Shown: in pieces, positions 8,651 to 17,844 of the stretch
How positions within the stretch are numbered: position 1 is the stretch's first letter
Layout: each line of letters begins with the position of its first letter
NCBI RefSeq assembly: GCF_001722335.1
Contig: NZ_MIHA01000020.1
Span: forward strand, 1-64,000
Source of the DNA: Mycolicibacterium flavescens
GTDB lineage: Bacteria > Actinomycetota > Actinomycetes > Mycobacteriales > Mycobacteriaceae
Length of the DNA: 64,000 nucleotides
Direction of reading: 5' to 3'
Position numbers and translations under genes: made by a program
Notes under the pieces: model-generated
Told to the model about the DNA's origin: nothing
Databases searched by the model: none
Seen by the model: only the letters and a program-made list of their open reading frames with translations

Positions 8651-9610
8651 CTAGTGGTCCGCGGTGGCCGCGGTTTTCTTGTCGCCCTTGCCGAACGGCA
8701 GCATATGCACGACCGCGACCACGACCGCGCCCACCGCCAGGCCGATCACCGCGGACGCGGCGGTGTTGACCAGCCACGCCAGCACGCCGCCGATCCCGCC
8801 GACCGCGTGGTGCACGGCCTCCTCGAGGTGGTGCACGACGCTGTAGGGCAGGTGCCAGCCGAGTTCGTCAGTGCCGACCAGCAGGATGTGCCCGCCGACC
8901 CACAGCATCGCCACGGTCCCGATGAACGACAGCGCCGCCAGCAGTTTGGGCATCCCGGCGACCAGGCCGCGACCGATCTTGCGCACCGCCGTCGACGACC
9001 GCTGCGCGAGGTTGAGCCCGATGTCGTCCATCTTCACGATCAACCCGACCACGCCGTACACCGCCAGTGTGATCGCGATCGCGACCACCACCAGGATCGC
9101 CAGCCGCGGCCAAAACGTCTGATCGGCAACCTCGTTGAGCGCGATCACCATGATCTCGGCGCTCAGGATGAAGTCCGTGCGGATCGCGCCAGCGGCCATC
9201 TGGTTCTCGGCGTCCTCGCCGACCGTGGCCGTCGGGGCGGCGTGGTGGTCGTGACCGGTGATCAGGCCCCATACCTTCTCCGCGCCCTCGAAGCACAGGT
9301 AGGTGGCGCCGAGCATCAGCAGCGGGGTCAGCAGCCACGGCACGAATTGGCTCAGCAGCAGCGCGGCCGGGAGGATGAACAACAGCTTGTTGCGCAGTGA
9401 CCCGATCGCGATGCGCTTGATGATCGGCAACTCGCGTTCGGCGGTGATGCCGTGCACGTACTGCGGGGTGACCGCGGTGTCGTCGACGACGACGCCGGCC
9501 GCCTTCATGGTCGCCCGCCCGGCCGCGGCCCCGATGTCGTCGACCGAGGCGGCCGCCAACCGGGCGAGCGCGGCGACGTCGTCGAGTAACCCGAACAGCC
9601 CGGCGCTCAT
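8651..9610 (-). CDS. DUF808 inner-membrane protein (YedI-like)
   Basis: A 319-residue membrane protein starting MSAGLFGLLDDVAALARLAA, the family-typical opening, followed by DDTAVTPQYVHGI-AERELPII-RIAIGSLRNKLL. I count about five to six hydrophobic segments: roughly 85-125, 180-225, 235-265 and 285-310, with a cytosolic-looking HDHHAAPTATVGEDAEN loop near 150. Family members are uncharacterised; a transport or lysosome-like permease role has been guessed for E. coli YedI but not shown. ATG at 9610. Convergent with manA; it sits 43 bases downstream of the FAD monooxygenase gene on the same strand and could be read from it. Confidence 0.85.
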   Translation of the reverse strand: MSAGLFGLLDDVAALARLAAASVDDIGAAAGRATMKAAGVVVDDTAVTPQYVHGITAERELPIIKRIAIGSLRNKLLFILPAALLLSQFVPWLLTPLLMLGATYLCFEGAEKVWGLITGHDHHAAPTATVGEDAENQMAAGAIRTDFILSAEIMVIALNEVADQTFWPRLAILVVVAIAITLAVYGVVGLIVKMDDIGLNLAQRSSTAVRKIGRGLVAGMPKLLAALSFIGTVAMLWVGGHILLVGTDELGWHLPYSVVHHLEEAVHHAVGGIGGVLAWLVNTAASAVIGLAVGAVVVAVVHMLPFGKGDKKTAATADH

Positions 9611-9653
9611 CGCGTCCCCTTCATGGTGATGAAACTACCCAATGTGGGGCGGG

Positions 9654-11024
9654 TCATGCCGACTGTGGCACCGCAACCGACTGGCTGCCCGCCCGCCGCT
9701 CGGCCAGCCACATCCGCATGTTGTGCCGGACCGCCCGGCCGATGAGCCGCGCCGACGGCACCATGTACAGGCTGTCGAGCAGGCTGAATCGGCGCAGGAA
9801 CCATTCCGCGAGAACGGGATCGGTCTCGGCAGCGCCGAGGAACTGGTCGAACAGCCCGCCCACCGGCTTGTACCACCACGGCGTGGGACCGGTGGCGCGG
9901 TGCAGCGTCAGGTCGCCGATCGCGTTCATCATCCACACCGGGAACGTCGTCTTCGCGGTGTCGCGCAGGCACGCGCGCACCACGTCGGCTCCCGGTGTGG
10001 TCACCGCCCGGCGCAGGTGCCCGGCCTGCAGCGACGTCATCGTCATGCCCTGCCCGAAGGTCGGGTTGAAGCTGACCACGGCGTCGCCGAACGGCAGGAT
10101 GCCCGCGGGCAGCCGCTCGAGTTTGTCGTAGCGCCGCCACCGGCTCGCCGGGTACTTGTGGAACGACATCTCCCCGAGCGGGGTGCCGCGGCGCAGCGCC
10201 GCCGCCACGTGGGCGGGCAGGATTTCGTCGGCCAGCGCGCACAGGCCAGCGAAATCGCTTGGCGGCTCGACCTTTCCGACGCCGAATGTCGTCACGTTCC
10301 AGACGCCGTCCTCGTAGAACAGCATGCCGATGCCCAGCGGCTGTTCCCGGGACGCGCCGGCCACCACGACCTTCTCGGCGAGCAGCCCGTCGGGAACCTG
10401 CACCCGCTGGCTGGCGTAGCCGATGCCGACCTGGACGACGTCCTCGCGGGGCCGCTCGTATCCCCACTTCTGCAGCCAGGCCGGCAGCCGGGTGCCGCGC
10501 CCGGTGGCGTCGACCACCAGATCGGCGGCCACCTGCTCACCCGAGTCGAGCCGCACGCCGGTGACCGCGCCGCCGGCCGCGTCGTAGACGGGTTCCTCGA
10601 CCCCGGTGCGGACCAGTTCGACGTTGGCGATGTCGAGCACCCGTCGGCGGATCTGCCATTCGAGCTGGGGGCGGCTCGGCACGTACGCGGTGAACTCGCT
10701 GCGCAACCGGTGCGCGGTACCCAGCACATGGCCGGCGGCTCCGAAATGGATGCAGTCCGGGCGGTTCTCCAGAATCGGGACGCCGTCGGCGACCATCGCG
10801 TCGAGCAGACCGGGGAAGTGGCTCTCGAATTCGGCGGCGCCGCGGGCCATCAGCAGGTGAACGTGGCGACCCTGCGGGACGGCGGCGCGGTTGGCCGGCC
10901 CGTCGGGCAGGTCGTCGCGCTCGTAGAGCGTCACCCGGTCACTGACGTCGGAAAGCACCCGGGCGGCGCACAGTCCCGCGAGGCTGGCGCCGATCACGAC
11001 CGTGTGTTTATAACTCCGCCCCAT
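9654..11024 (-). CDS. FAD-dependent monooxygenase / dehydrogenase (Rv3254 type)
   Basis: A 456-residue flavoprotein of the geranylgeranyl-reductase / UbiH-like group. The FAD Rossmann motif is at the N-terminus (VVIGASLAGLCAARVL), the middle holds LVVDATGRGTRLPAWL, and the third FAD contact is PFGDAVVSFNPTFGQGMTM. These are the standard three fingerprints of single-component flavin monooxygenases. Substrate unknown; the homologue in M. tuberculosis lies at the same place beside the amino-acid permease. I chose ATG 11024; a GTG three codons upstream (11033) is equally possible. Divergent from the permease gene, with about 54 bases between starts that must hold both promoters. Confidence 0.85.
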   Translation of the reverse strand: MGRSYKHTVVIGASLAGLCAARVLSDVSDRVTLYERDDLPDGPANRAAVPQGRHVHLLMARGAAEFESHFPGLLDAMVADGVPILENRPDCIHFGAAGHVLGTAHRLRSEFTAYVPSRPQLEWQIRRRVLDIANVELVRTGVEEPVYDAAGGAVTGVRLDSGEQVAADLVVDATGRGTRLPAWLQKWGYERPREDVVQVGIGYASQRVQVPDGLLAEKVVVAGASREQPLGIGMLFYEDGVWNVTTFGVGKVEPPSDFAGLCALADEILPAHVAAALRRGTPLGEMSFHKYPASRWRRYDKLERLPAGILPFGDAVVSFNPTFGQGMTMTSLQAGHLRRAVTTPGADVVRACLRDTAKTTFPVWMMNAIGDLTLHRATGPTPWWYKPVGGLFDQFLGAAETDPVLAEWFLRRFSLLDSLYMVPSARLIGRAVRHNMRMWLAERRAGSQSVAVPQSA

Positions 11025-11078
11025 CGGGTGCACAGTACTCGGTAGATTGCCCGAACGGACCCCAGGAAAGGACGTGCG

Positions 11079-12545
11079 ATGGCGCGGCGCACCAAGTCGG
11101 TGGAGCAGTCCATCGCCGACACCGACGAACCCGACACCCGGTTGCGCAAGGACCTGAACTGGTGGGACCTCACCGTGTTCGGCGTCTCGGTGGTGATCGG
11201 CGCCGGCATCTTCACGATCACGGCGTCCACGGCGGGCAACATCACCGGACCGGCGATCTCGATCTCGTTCGTCCTCGCGGCGACCGCCTGCGGCCTGGCG
11301 GCCCTGTGCTACGCGGAGTTCGCCTCCACCGTGCCGGTGGCGGGCAGCGCCTACACGTTCTCCTACGCGACGTTCGGCGAGTTCGTCGCCTGGATCATCG
11401 GCTGGGACCTGATCCTGGAGTTCGCGGTCGCGGCGGCGGTGGTGGCCAAGGGCTGGTCGAGCTATCTGGGCACCGTGTTCAACTTCGGCGGCGGCACCGC
11501 CGAACTTGCTGGGCTGCAACTGGATTGGGGCGCGCTGCTGATCATCGCGTTCGTCACCACGATCCTCGCGCTGGGCACCAAGCTCTCGGCGGGGGTGAGC
11601 CTGGTGATCACGTTGATCAAGCTGGCGGTGGTGCTGCTGGTGGTCGCGGTCGGCGCGTTCTACATCAAAGCCGCCAACTACACGCCGTTCATCCCGCCCG
11701 CGGAGGCGGCGGGCGAGGGCGGCAGCGGCACCGAGCAGTCGTTGTTCTCGTTGATCACCGGCGCGGAGGGCAGCAATTACGGCTGGTACGGCCTGCTGGC
11801 GGGTGCCTCGATCGTGTTCTTCGCGTTCATCGGCTTCGACATCGTCGCCACCACCGCCGAGGAGACCAAGAACCCGCAGCGCGACGTCGCGCGCGGCATC
11901 CTGGCCTCGCTGGCGATCGTGACCGTGCTCTACATCGCGGTGTCGGTGGTGCTGACCGGCATGGTGCGCTATACCGAACTGCGCGACGCGGGTGAGGACG
12001 CCAACCTTGCGACGGCGTTCGCGCTCAACGGCGTGGACTGGGCGGCCAAGGTCATCTCGATCGGCGCGCTGGCCGGGTTGACGACCGTGGTGATCGTGCT
12101 GGTGCTCGGACAGACCCGGGTGCTGTTCGCGATGTCGCGCGACGGGCTGCTGCCGCGATCGTTGGCCAGGACCGGCGCCAAGGGGACCCCGGTGCGCATC
12201 ACGCTGATCGTCGGGGTGCTCGTGGCGATCACCGCGACGGTGTTTCCGATCGGCAAGCTCGAGGAGATGGTCAACATCGGCACGCTGTTCGCGTTCGTGA
12301 TGGTGTCGGCCGGTGTGATCGTGCTGCGCCGCACCCGGCCCGACCTCGAACGCGGTTTCCGCGCCCCGGGGGTGCCGCTGCTGCCGATCGCGGCGATCGT
12401 GGCGTGTGTGTGGTTGATGCTCAACCTCACCGCGCTGACATGGATCCGGTTCCTGATCTGGATGGCCATCGGCATTGCCATCTACTTCCTCTACAGCCGC
12501 CGCAACTCGGTGCTGGGCCGCCGGGAGGCCGCCGAAGCCCGCTGA
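11079..12545 (+). CDS. Amino-acid permease, APC superfamily (CAT type)
   Basis: A 488-residue transporter with about 12 membrane segments, equivalent to Rv3253c, annotated as a cationic amino-acid transporter. The N-terminal cytosolic tail RLRKDLNWWDLTVFGVSVVIGAGIF runs into TM1 with the G-A-G-I-F substrate-binding break typical of APC carriers; TM3 contains VPVAGSAYTFSYATFGE and TM6 the break FFAFIGFDIVATTAEETKNPQRD. The short C-terminus ends in SRRNSVLGRREAAEAR. Likely imports arginine or lysine by proton symport or exchange, inferred from family. ATG 11079 is preceded by AGGAAAGG. A palindromic element follows it (12582-12647). Confidence 0.88.
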   Translation: MARRTKSVEQSIADTDEPDTRLRKDLNWWDLTVFGVSVVIGAGIFTITASTAGNITGPAISISFVLAATACGLAALCYAEFASTVPVAGSAYTFSYATFGEFVAWIIGWDLILEFAVAAAVVAKGWSSYLGTVFNFGGGTAELAGLQLDWGALLIIAFVTTILALGTKLSAGVSLVITLIKLAVVLLVVAVGAFYIKAANYTPFIPPAEAAGEGGSGTEQSLFSLITGAEGSNYGWYGLLAGASIVFFAFIGFDIVATTAEETKNPQRDVARGILASLAIVTVLYIAVSVVLTGMVRYTELRDAGEDANLATAFALNGVDWAAKVISIGALAGLTTVVIVLVLGQTRVLFAMSRDGLLPRSLARTGAKGTPVRITLIVGVLVAITATVFPIGKLEEMVNIGTLFAFVMVSAGVIVLRRTRPDLERGFRAPGVPLLPIAAIVACVWLMLNLTALTWIRFLIWMAIGIAIYFLYSRRNSVLGRREAAEAR

Positions 12546-12581
12546 CACCCTTGTCGCACGCGCTCATCTGTGTCGATCTCG

Positions 12582-12647
12582 GGCGCCGAGAGTCGGATTT
12601 CTGACGCAAAATCGGCCGGAATTCGCCAAAATCCCGACGCTCGGCGC
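12582..12647. repeat. Imperfect palindromic intergenic element
   Basis: Two arms of about 19 bases, GCGCCGAGAGTCGGATTT at 12583-12600 and AAAATCCCGACGCTCGGCGC at 12628-12647, are inverted copies with one substitution and one base insertion, around a 27-base AT-richer centre. It may terminate the permease transcript. Its plan (short imperfect arms, intergenic) resembles the other palindromic elements in this window. Confidence 0.6.
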
Positions 12648-12666
12648 GGGCTGGACATGGCTGTGT

Positions 12667-12710
12667 TTTACAAAATATGGCTCTATGTCTAGACAGCCGA
12701 CATCTGGACA
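12667..12710 (+). promoter_or_regulatory. Putative alkB promoter and TetR-type operator
   Basis: TTTACA (12667-12672), 17 bases, TAGACA (12690-12695) makes a plausible promoter. Overlapping the -10 is the inverted repeat TGTCTAGA (12686-12693), 9 bases, TCTGGACA (12703-12710): 8-base arms matching at 7 positions. The TetR gene at the end of the operon is the natural candidate to bind here; this is inference. Confidence 0.5.
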
Positions 12711-12759
12711 GTTAGAGTCAACCTCAGTCGTGATGGCACTCACATCAGGAGGCTGGGAG

Positions 12760-14001
12760 ATGACCACCCAAATGTCCGAGGTCGACGTCGCTCAGTGGCG
12801 TGACCGCAAGCGCTACCTGTGGCTGATGGGCCTGATCGCCCCCACCGCGCTGTTCGTGATGCTGCCGCTGGTGTGGGCGTTCAACCAGTGGGGTTGGCAC
12901 GCGGCAGCGCAGGTGCCGTTCTGGATCGGACCGATCCTGCTTTACCTCCTGCTGCCGGCGCTGGACCTCAAGTTCGGGCCCGACGGGCAGAACCCGCCCG
13001 ACGAGGTGATGGAGCGGCTGGAGAACGACAAGTACTACCGCTACTGCACCTACCTCTACATCCCGTTCCAGTACGCCAGCGTCGTCGTCGGCGCCTACCT
13101 GTTCACCGCCTCGGACCTGAGCTGGCTCGGATTCGACGGTGGACTGGGCTGGCCCGCCAAGATCGGGCTGGCGCTGTCGGTCGGCCTGCTCGGCGGCGTC
13201 GGCATCAACACCGCGCACGAGATGGGGCACAAGAAGGACTCGCTGGAGCGGTGGCTGGCCAAGATCACGCTGGCGCAGACCTGCTACGGCCACTTCTACA
13301 TCGAGCACAACCGCGGCCACCACGTGCGCGTCGCCACCCCGGAGGATCCGGCGTCGGCCCGCTTCGGTGAGACGTTCTGGGAGTTCCTGCCGCGCAGCGT
13401 GTTCGGATCGCTGAAGTCGGCGTGGGAGCTGGAGGCCAAGCGCTTGGAGCGGGCCGGTAAGAGCAAATGGCACTGGTCCAACGACGTGCTCAACGCATGG
13501 GCGATGTCGGTGGTGTTCTACGGCGTTCTGATCGCGGTGTTCGGCTGGGCGCTGGTGCCTTACATCGTGATCTCGGCGGTGTTCGGCTTCACGTTGCTCG
13601 AGACCGTCAACTACCTCGAGCACTACGGGCTGCTGCGGCAGAAACTCGACAGCGGCCGCTACGAGCGCTGCGCGCCGGTGCACAGCTGGAACTCCGACTA
13701 CATCGTGACCAACCTGTTCCTGTATCACCTTCAGCGGCACAGTGATCACCACGCCAACCCGACGCGTCGCTACCAGACGCTGCGCAGCATGGAGGGCGCG
13801 CCGAACCTGCCTTCCGGGTACGCGTCGATGATCGCGCTGACGTACTTCCCGCCGCTGTGGCGCAAGGTGATGGACCACCGGGTGCTCGACCACTACGACG
13901 GCGACCTGAGCCGGGTCAACATCCACCCCCGGATGCGCGACAAGGTGATGGCGCGCTACGGGGCGGGCGGTGAGCGCACGCGCGAAGAGCGGGCCGCCTG
14001 A
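12760..14001 (+). CDS. alkB: Alkane 1-monooxygenase AlkB
   Basis: Integral-membrane non-haem di-iron hydroxylase that oxidises medium to long n-alkanes at the terminal carbon, using electrons from rubredoxin. The 413-residue protein has six likely membrane helices (roughly 20-40, 45-65, 90-110, 125-150, 245-275 and nearby) and the three histidine boxes: HEMGH (H153, H157), EHNRGHH (H183, H187, H188) and LQRHSDHH (H327, H330, H331). ATG 12760 is preceded by AGGAGG at 12747-12752, 7 bases away, which rules out the longer upstream frame. First gene of alkB-rubA-rubB-tetR, controlled by the operator-like repeat just upstream. Confidence 0.97.
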   Translation: MTTQMSEVDVAQWRDRKRYLWLMGLIAPTALFVMLPLVWAFNQWGWHAAAQVPFWIGPILLYLLLPALDLKFGPDGQNPPDEVMERLENDKYYRYCTYLYIPFQYASVVVGAYLFTASDLSWLGFDGGLGWPAKIGLALSVGLLGGVGINTAHEMGHKKDSLERWLAKITLAQTCYGHFYIEHNRGHHVRVATPEDPASARFGETFWEFLPRSVFGSLKSAWELEAKRLERAGKSKWHWSNDVLNAWAMSVVFYGVLIAVFGWALVPYIVISAVFGFTLLETVNYLEHYGLLRQKLDSGRYERCAPVHSWNSDYIVTNLFLYHLQRHSDHHANPTRRYQTLRSMEGAPNLPSGYASMIALTYFPPLWRKVMDHRVLDHYDGDLSRVNIHPRMRDKVMARYGAGGERTREERAA

Positions 14002-14003
14002 GT

Positions 14004-14165
14004 ATGGCCGCCTACCGCTGCCCGGGCTGCGACTACGTCTACGACGAAGCCGAAGGCGCGCCGCGCGAAGGCTTTCCGGCCGGCACGACATGGAGTCAGA
14101 TTCCCGACGACTTCTTCTGCCCGGACTGCGCGGTGCGCGAGAAGGTCGACTTCGAACCCGTCTGA
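14004..14165 (+). CDS. rubA: Rubredoxin (first copy, AlkG1-like)
   Basis: A 53-residue rubredoxin starting two bases after the alkB stop (ATG 14004). It has two CxxC pairs: CPGC at residues 6-9 and CPDC at about 39-42, with DYVYDEAEG and [20 protein letters not shown] matching the fold. In alkane operons the first rubredoxin is often the AlkG1 type, which does not support AlkB electron transfer in the systems tested, whereas the second (AlkG2 type) does. Here the [13 protein letters not shown] loop is consistent with that first class, but I cannot test it. Confidence 0.93.
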   Translation: MAAYRCPGCDYVYDEAEGAPREGFPAGTTWSQIPDDFFCPDCAVREKVDFEPV

Positions 14166-14179
14166 GAGAAAGGACCGAC

Positions 14180-14359
14180 ATGGATTACAAGCTGTTCGTC
14201 TGTGTGCAGTGCGGCTTCGAGTACGACGAGGAGAAGGGCTGGCCCGAGGACGGCATCGCGCCCGGCACCCGGTGGGACGACATCCCCGAGGACTGGAGTT
14301 GCCCGGATTGCGGCGCGGCGAAATCGGACTTCGAGATGGTCGAGGTCGCCCGTTCGTGA
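14180..14359 (+). CDS. rubB: Rubredoxin (second copy, AlkG2-like)
   Basis: A 59-residue rubredoxin with [19 protein letters not shown] and [17 protein letters not shown]; the four iron-binding cysteines sit in CVQC (about 8-11) and CPDC (about 41-44). The sequence is of the type that passes electrons to AlkB. ATG 14180 has GAGAAAGGA upstream. Its stop overlaps the start of the tetR gene by four bases. Together with the first copy it gives AlkB two alternative or complementary electron carriers; the rubredoxin reductase is not in this window. Confidence 0.95.
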   Translation: MDYKLFVCVQCGFEYDEEKGWPEDGIAPGTRWDDIPEDWSCPDCGAAKSDFEMVEVARS

Positions 14360-15015
14360 CGACTACCCTCGCGCGTGTGAACAGCCCACGCCGGACCGCG
14401 CAGCGCATCCCGTACGCCGAGGCGTCGCGGGTGCTGCTGCGCGACTCCATCCTCGACGGCATGCGCGAACTGCTGCTGAGCCGGGACTGGTCGGCGATCA
14501 CGCTGTCGCACGTCGCGAAGGCCGCCGGGATCAGCCGGCAGACCATCTACAACGAGTTCGGTTCCCGGCAGGGTCTGGCGCAGGCCTACGCGATGCGCCT
14601 GGCCGACCGCCTCGTCGACCAGATCGACGTCGCCATCGAGGGCAACGTGGGCGATGTGCACGCCGCGTTCCTGCAGGGCTTCCGCGACTTCTTCGCCGAG
14701 TCGGCCGCCGACCCCCTGGTGATCTCGCTGCTGACCGGCGAGGCCAAACCCGATCTGTTGCAGCTCATCACCACCGACAGCGGGCCGATCCTCACCCACT
14801 GCAGCCGCCGGTTGACCGCGACCTTCACCGACAGCTGGGTCAGCGCCGGCGAGGCGGACTCCGGCGTGCTCGCCAGGGCGATCGTGCGGCTGGCCATGAG
14901 CTACGTCTCGATGCCCCCCGAAGCCGACCACCTGACGACCGACACAGTGGCCCGTGACCTGGCCAGATTGATGACGCCGTTCGCCGAACGCTACGGTGTT
15001 ACCGATACCCCGTAG
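14356..15015 (+). CDS. TetR-family regulator of the alkane operon
   Basis: A 219-residue TetR-family protein, last gene of the alkB operon and equivalent to Rv3249c (AlkX-like). The helix-turn-helix is [27 protein letters not shown] in its usual place (about residues 45-71; key residues T-L-S-H-V-A then G-I-S-R-Q-T-I-Y). The C-terminal domain is helical and would bind an alkane- or fatty-acid-derived ligand. GTG 14356 overlaps the rubB stop; a second in-frame GTG at 14377 gives a 212-residue product nearer the M. tuberculosis length. It most likely autoregulates the operon through the inverted repeat at 12686-12710. Confidence 0.9.
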   Translation: MTTTLARVNSPRRTAQRIPYAEASRVLLRDSILDGMRELLLSRDWSAITLSHVAKAAGISRQTIYNEFGSRQGLAQAYAMRLADRLVDQIDVAIEGNVGDVHAAFLQGFRDFFAESAADPLVISLLTGEAKPDLLQLITTDSGPILTHCSRRLTATFTDSWVSAGEADSGVLARAIVRLAMSYVSMPPEADHLTTDTVARDLARLMTPFAERYGVTDTP

Positions 15016-15132
15016 CTGTCAGAGCGCACGAGCGCCTGTCCCGCGAGCCCGCAGGCTGGGGGTTTCGCACGGATGTCGCCGATGCGCGCGTCCGTGCGCC
15101 CAAAAACATTGACCAACGAATAGGGGCTCTAC

Positions 15133-16590
<1,458 letters not shown>

Positions 16591-16605
16591 TTCCGATGGA
16601 ACGCA

Positions 16606-16636
16606 AAGGCCCTCGGCGCATCGCGTCGAGGGCCTT
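16606..16636. terminator. sahH terminator
   Basis: Perfect 10-bp inverted repeat AAGGCCCTCG / CGAGGGCCTT with an 11-base loop, 15 bases after the sahH stop, followed by CGCGTTTCTC. The A-rich start and T-containing end make it a plausible bidirectional intrinsic terminator. Confidence 0.8.
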
Positions 16637-16688
16637 CGCGTTTCTCGGGCGCGATGGCCGGGGGGAGCGTTCCCGAAAGGAGCGACGC

Positions 16689-17747
16689 GTGTCCGATCAG
16701 GTCACGGTGATCATCGACCGGGCGTCGGTCGCCATGGGCGACGACGTCGACTCACACCTGGAGTTCTGGTCGTTTCCGGCCACCGCGACGGTCGACGATC
16801 TGTTGGTCGAGGTGTCGACGCACTATCTGCCGGGGGTGGCCGGGCCCGCGGGGTGGCGGTTGTACATGCACATGGACGACCCCGGTGCCCGGCAAGTCCT
16901 AGGTCTGATCTACACCCGCGACGACCTTCGGGTCGACGACCAGATCTGCCGGCTCGTCGAAGGGCATCAGACACTGGGCGAGCTGGCCCGGTTCTCGGAG
17001 CTGGAGGTGTACGCGTCGTACCTCGTCCGGGACCAGGCGCGCCCGATCAGCCTCAGCGAGGCGAAAGCCGGTGCGTCCTTCACCGGTTGCCGGCCGACCA
17101 GGTTGGAGTCCGAAGCGCAAGCCCAGGCCGAGCACGCGTGGTCGATGATCAGAGAACTCGACCGCGAGGCTGCCGGTGTGCAGGCCGCTCGGCGCGACTG
17201 GATCCGCACCAACATCGTCGCCGGGGCCGAGTTTCCAAGCGGGGCAGACGTTTTCGTTGCCCGCAATTTTCCTGTCCTGGCCAACCTGCTCTGTAACGCC
17301 AGCATGAACATCGCCGGGGAACTCCTCGGGATCGAGAACCCGCGCGCGGGGATCGATCTACCCGACGAACAGGCAAGGACCGCAACACTTGTGATGATGT
17401 TGGCCGGTTTCGAATGGGGACTGCAACAAGAGTCCTGGCGGTTCGGGGAGCGGGAGTACTGCCGGGCGTATCTGGAGTTCCTGGCGGGCTGCGGCTATGC
17501 GCTGACCCCGATCGAGCACGTCATGGCCGGGCACGTGACGGTCGAGGAGTTCCTCCGCGATCAGGATGCGGTCAGGGAGCGGGTGACCCGCATCGGGCAC
17601 CTGAGGGAGCAGCAGCACGAGGTGTGGATGAACCACTACCACGGCAAGATCAGCCACGAACAATACGAAGCCGCAACACAACCCATCAACGCGGAACTCA
17701 CTGCGCTCGGCCAACACCCCGGACCGCCGATGGGGTGCTGCCGCTGA
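16689..17747 (+). CDS. Protein of unknown function, 352 residues
   Basis: I do not recognise this protein. GTG 16689 has AAGGAG six bases upstream. There is no signal peptide and no clear membrane segment. The N-terminal part (1-115) alternates short hydrophobic strands with charged turns (VTVIIDRASVAMG, LLVEVSTHYLPG, WRLYMHMDD, ELEVYASYLVRD) and could be a small alpha/beta or ubiquitin-like fold. From about 125 it is helical and charged, with AWSMIRELDREAAG and later ERVTRIGHLREQQHEVW. It ends in GPPMGCCR, an odd double-cysteine tail. Composition fits a cytosolic protein. It stands alone between the sahH terminator and the 13E12-type gene, at the left edge of the accessory interval. Confidence 0.75.
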   Translation: MSDQVTVIIDRASVAMGDDVDSHLEFWSFPATATVDDLLVEVSTHYLPGVAGPAGWRLYMHMDDPGARQVLGLIYTRDDLRVDDQICRLVEGHQTLGELARFSELEVYASYLVRDQARPISLSEAKAGASFTGCRPTRLESEAQAQAEHAWSMIRELDREAAGVQAARRDWIRTNIVAGAEFPSGADVFVARNFPVLANLLCNASMNIAGELLGIENPRAGIDLPDEQARTATLVMMLAGFEWGLQQESWRFGEREYCRAYLEFLAGCGYALTPIEHVMAGHVTVEEFLRDQDAVRERVTRIGHLREQQHEVWMNHYHGKISHEQYEAATQPINAELTALGQHPGPPMGCCR

Positions 17748-17844
17748 CGATCACTGGTCTCAACTTCTCGGCGACCGGGGTTTATCCCCAAGTGGGAGTT
17801 GATCCACAGCCTCGAGATTTTGGCCCCTGCTTGTCGGGGGTCGA

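Noticed and set aside
9654..12548. A 964-codon minus-strand open frame spanning the FAD monooxygenase and the whole permease gene
   Set aside because: The part beyond 11024 is antisense to the permease, rich in His/Arg/Gln, with no domain; only the C-terminal 456 codons are a real protein.
15016..15132. Possible SAH riboswitch before sahH
   Set aside because: The 117-base leader lacks the conserved pairing segments of the ahcY-type riboswitch as I remember it; no convincing fold seen.
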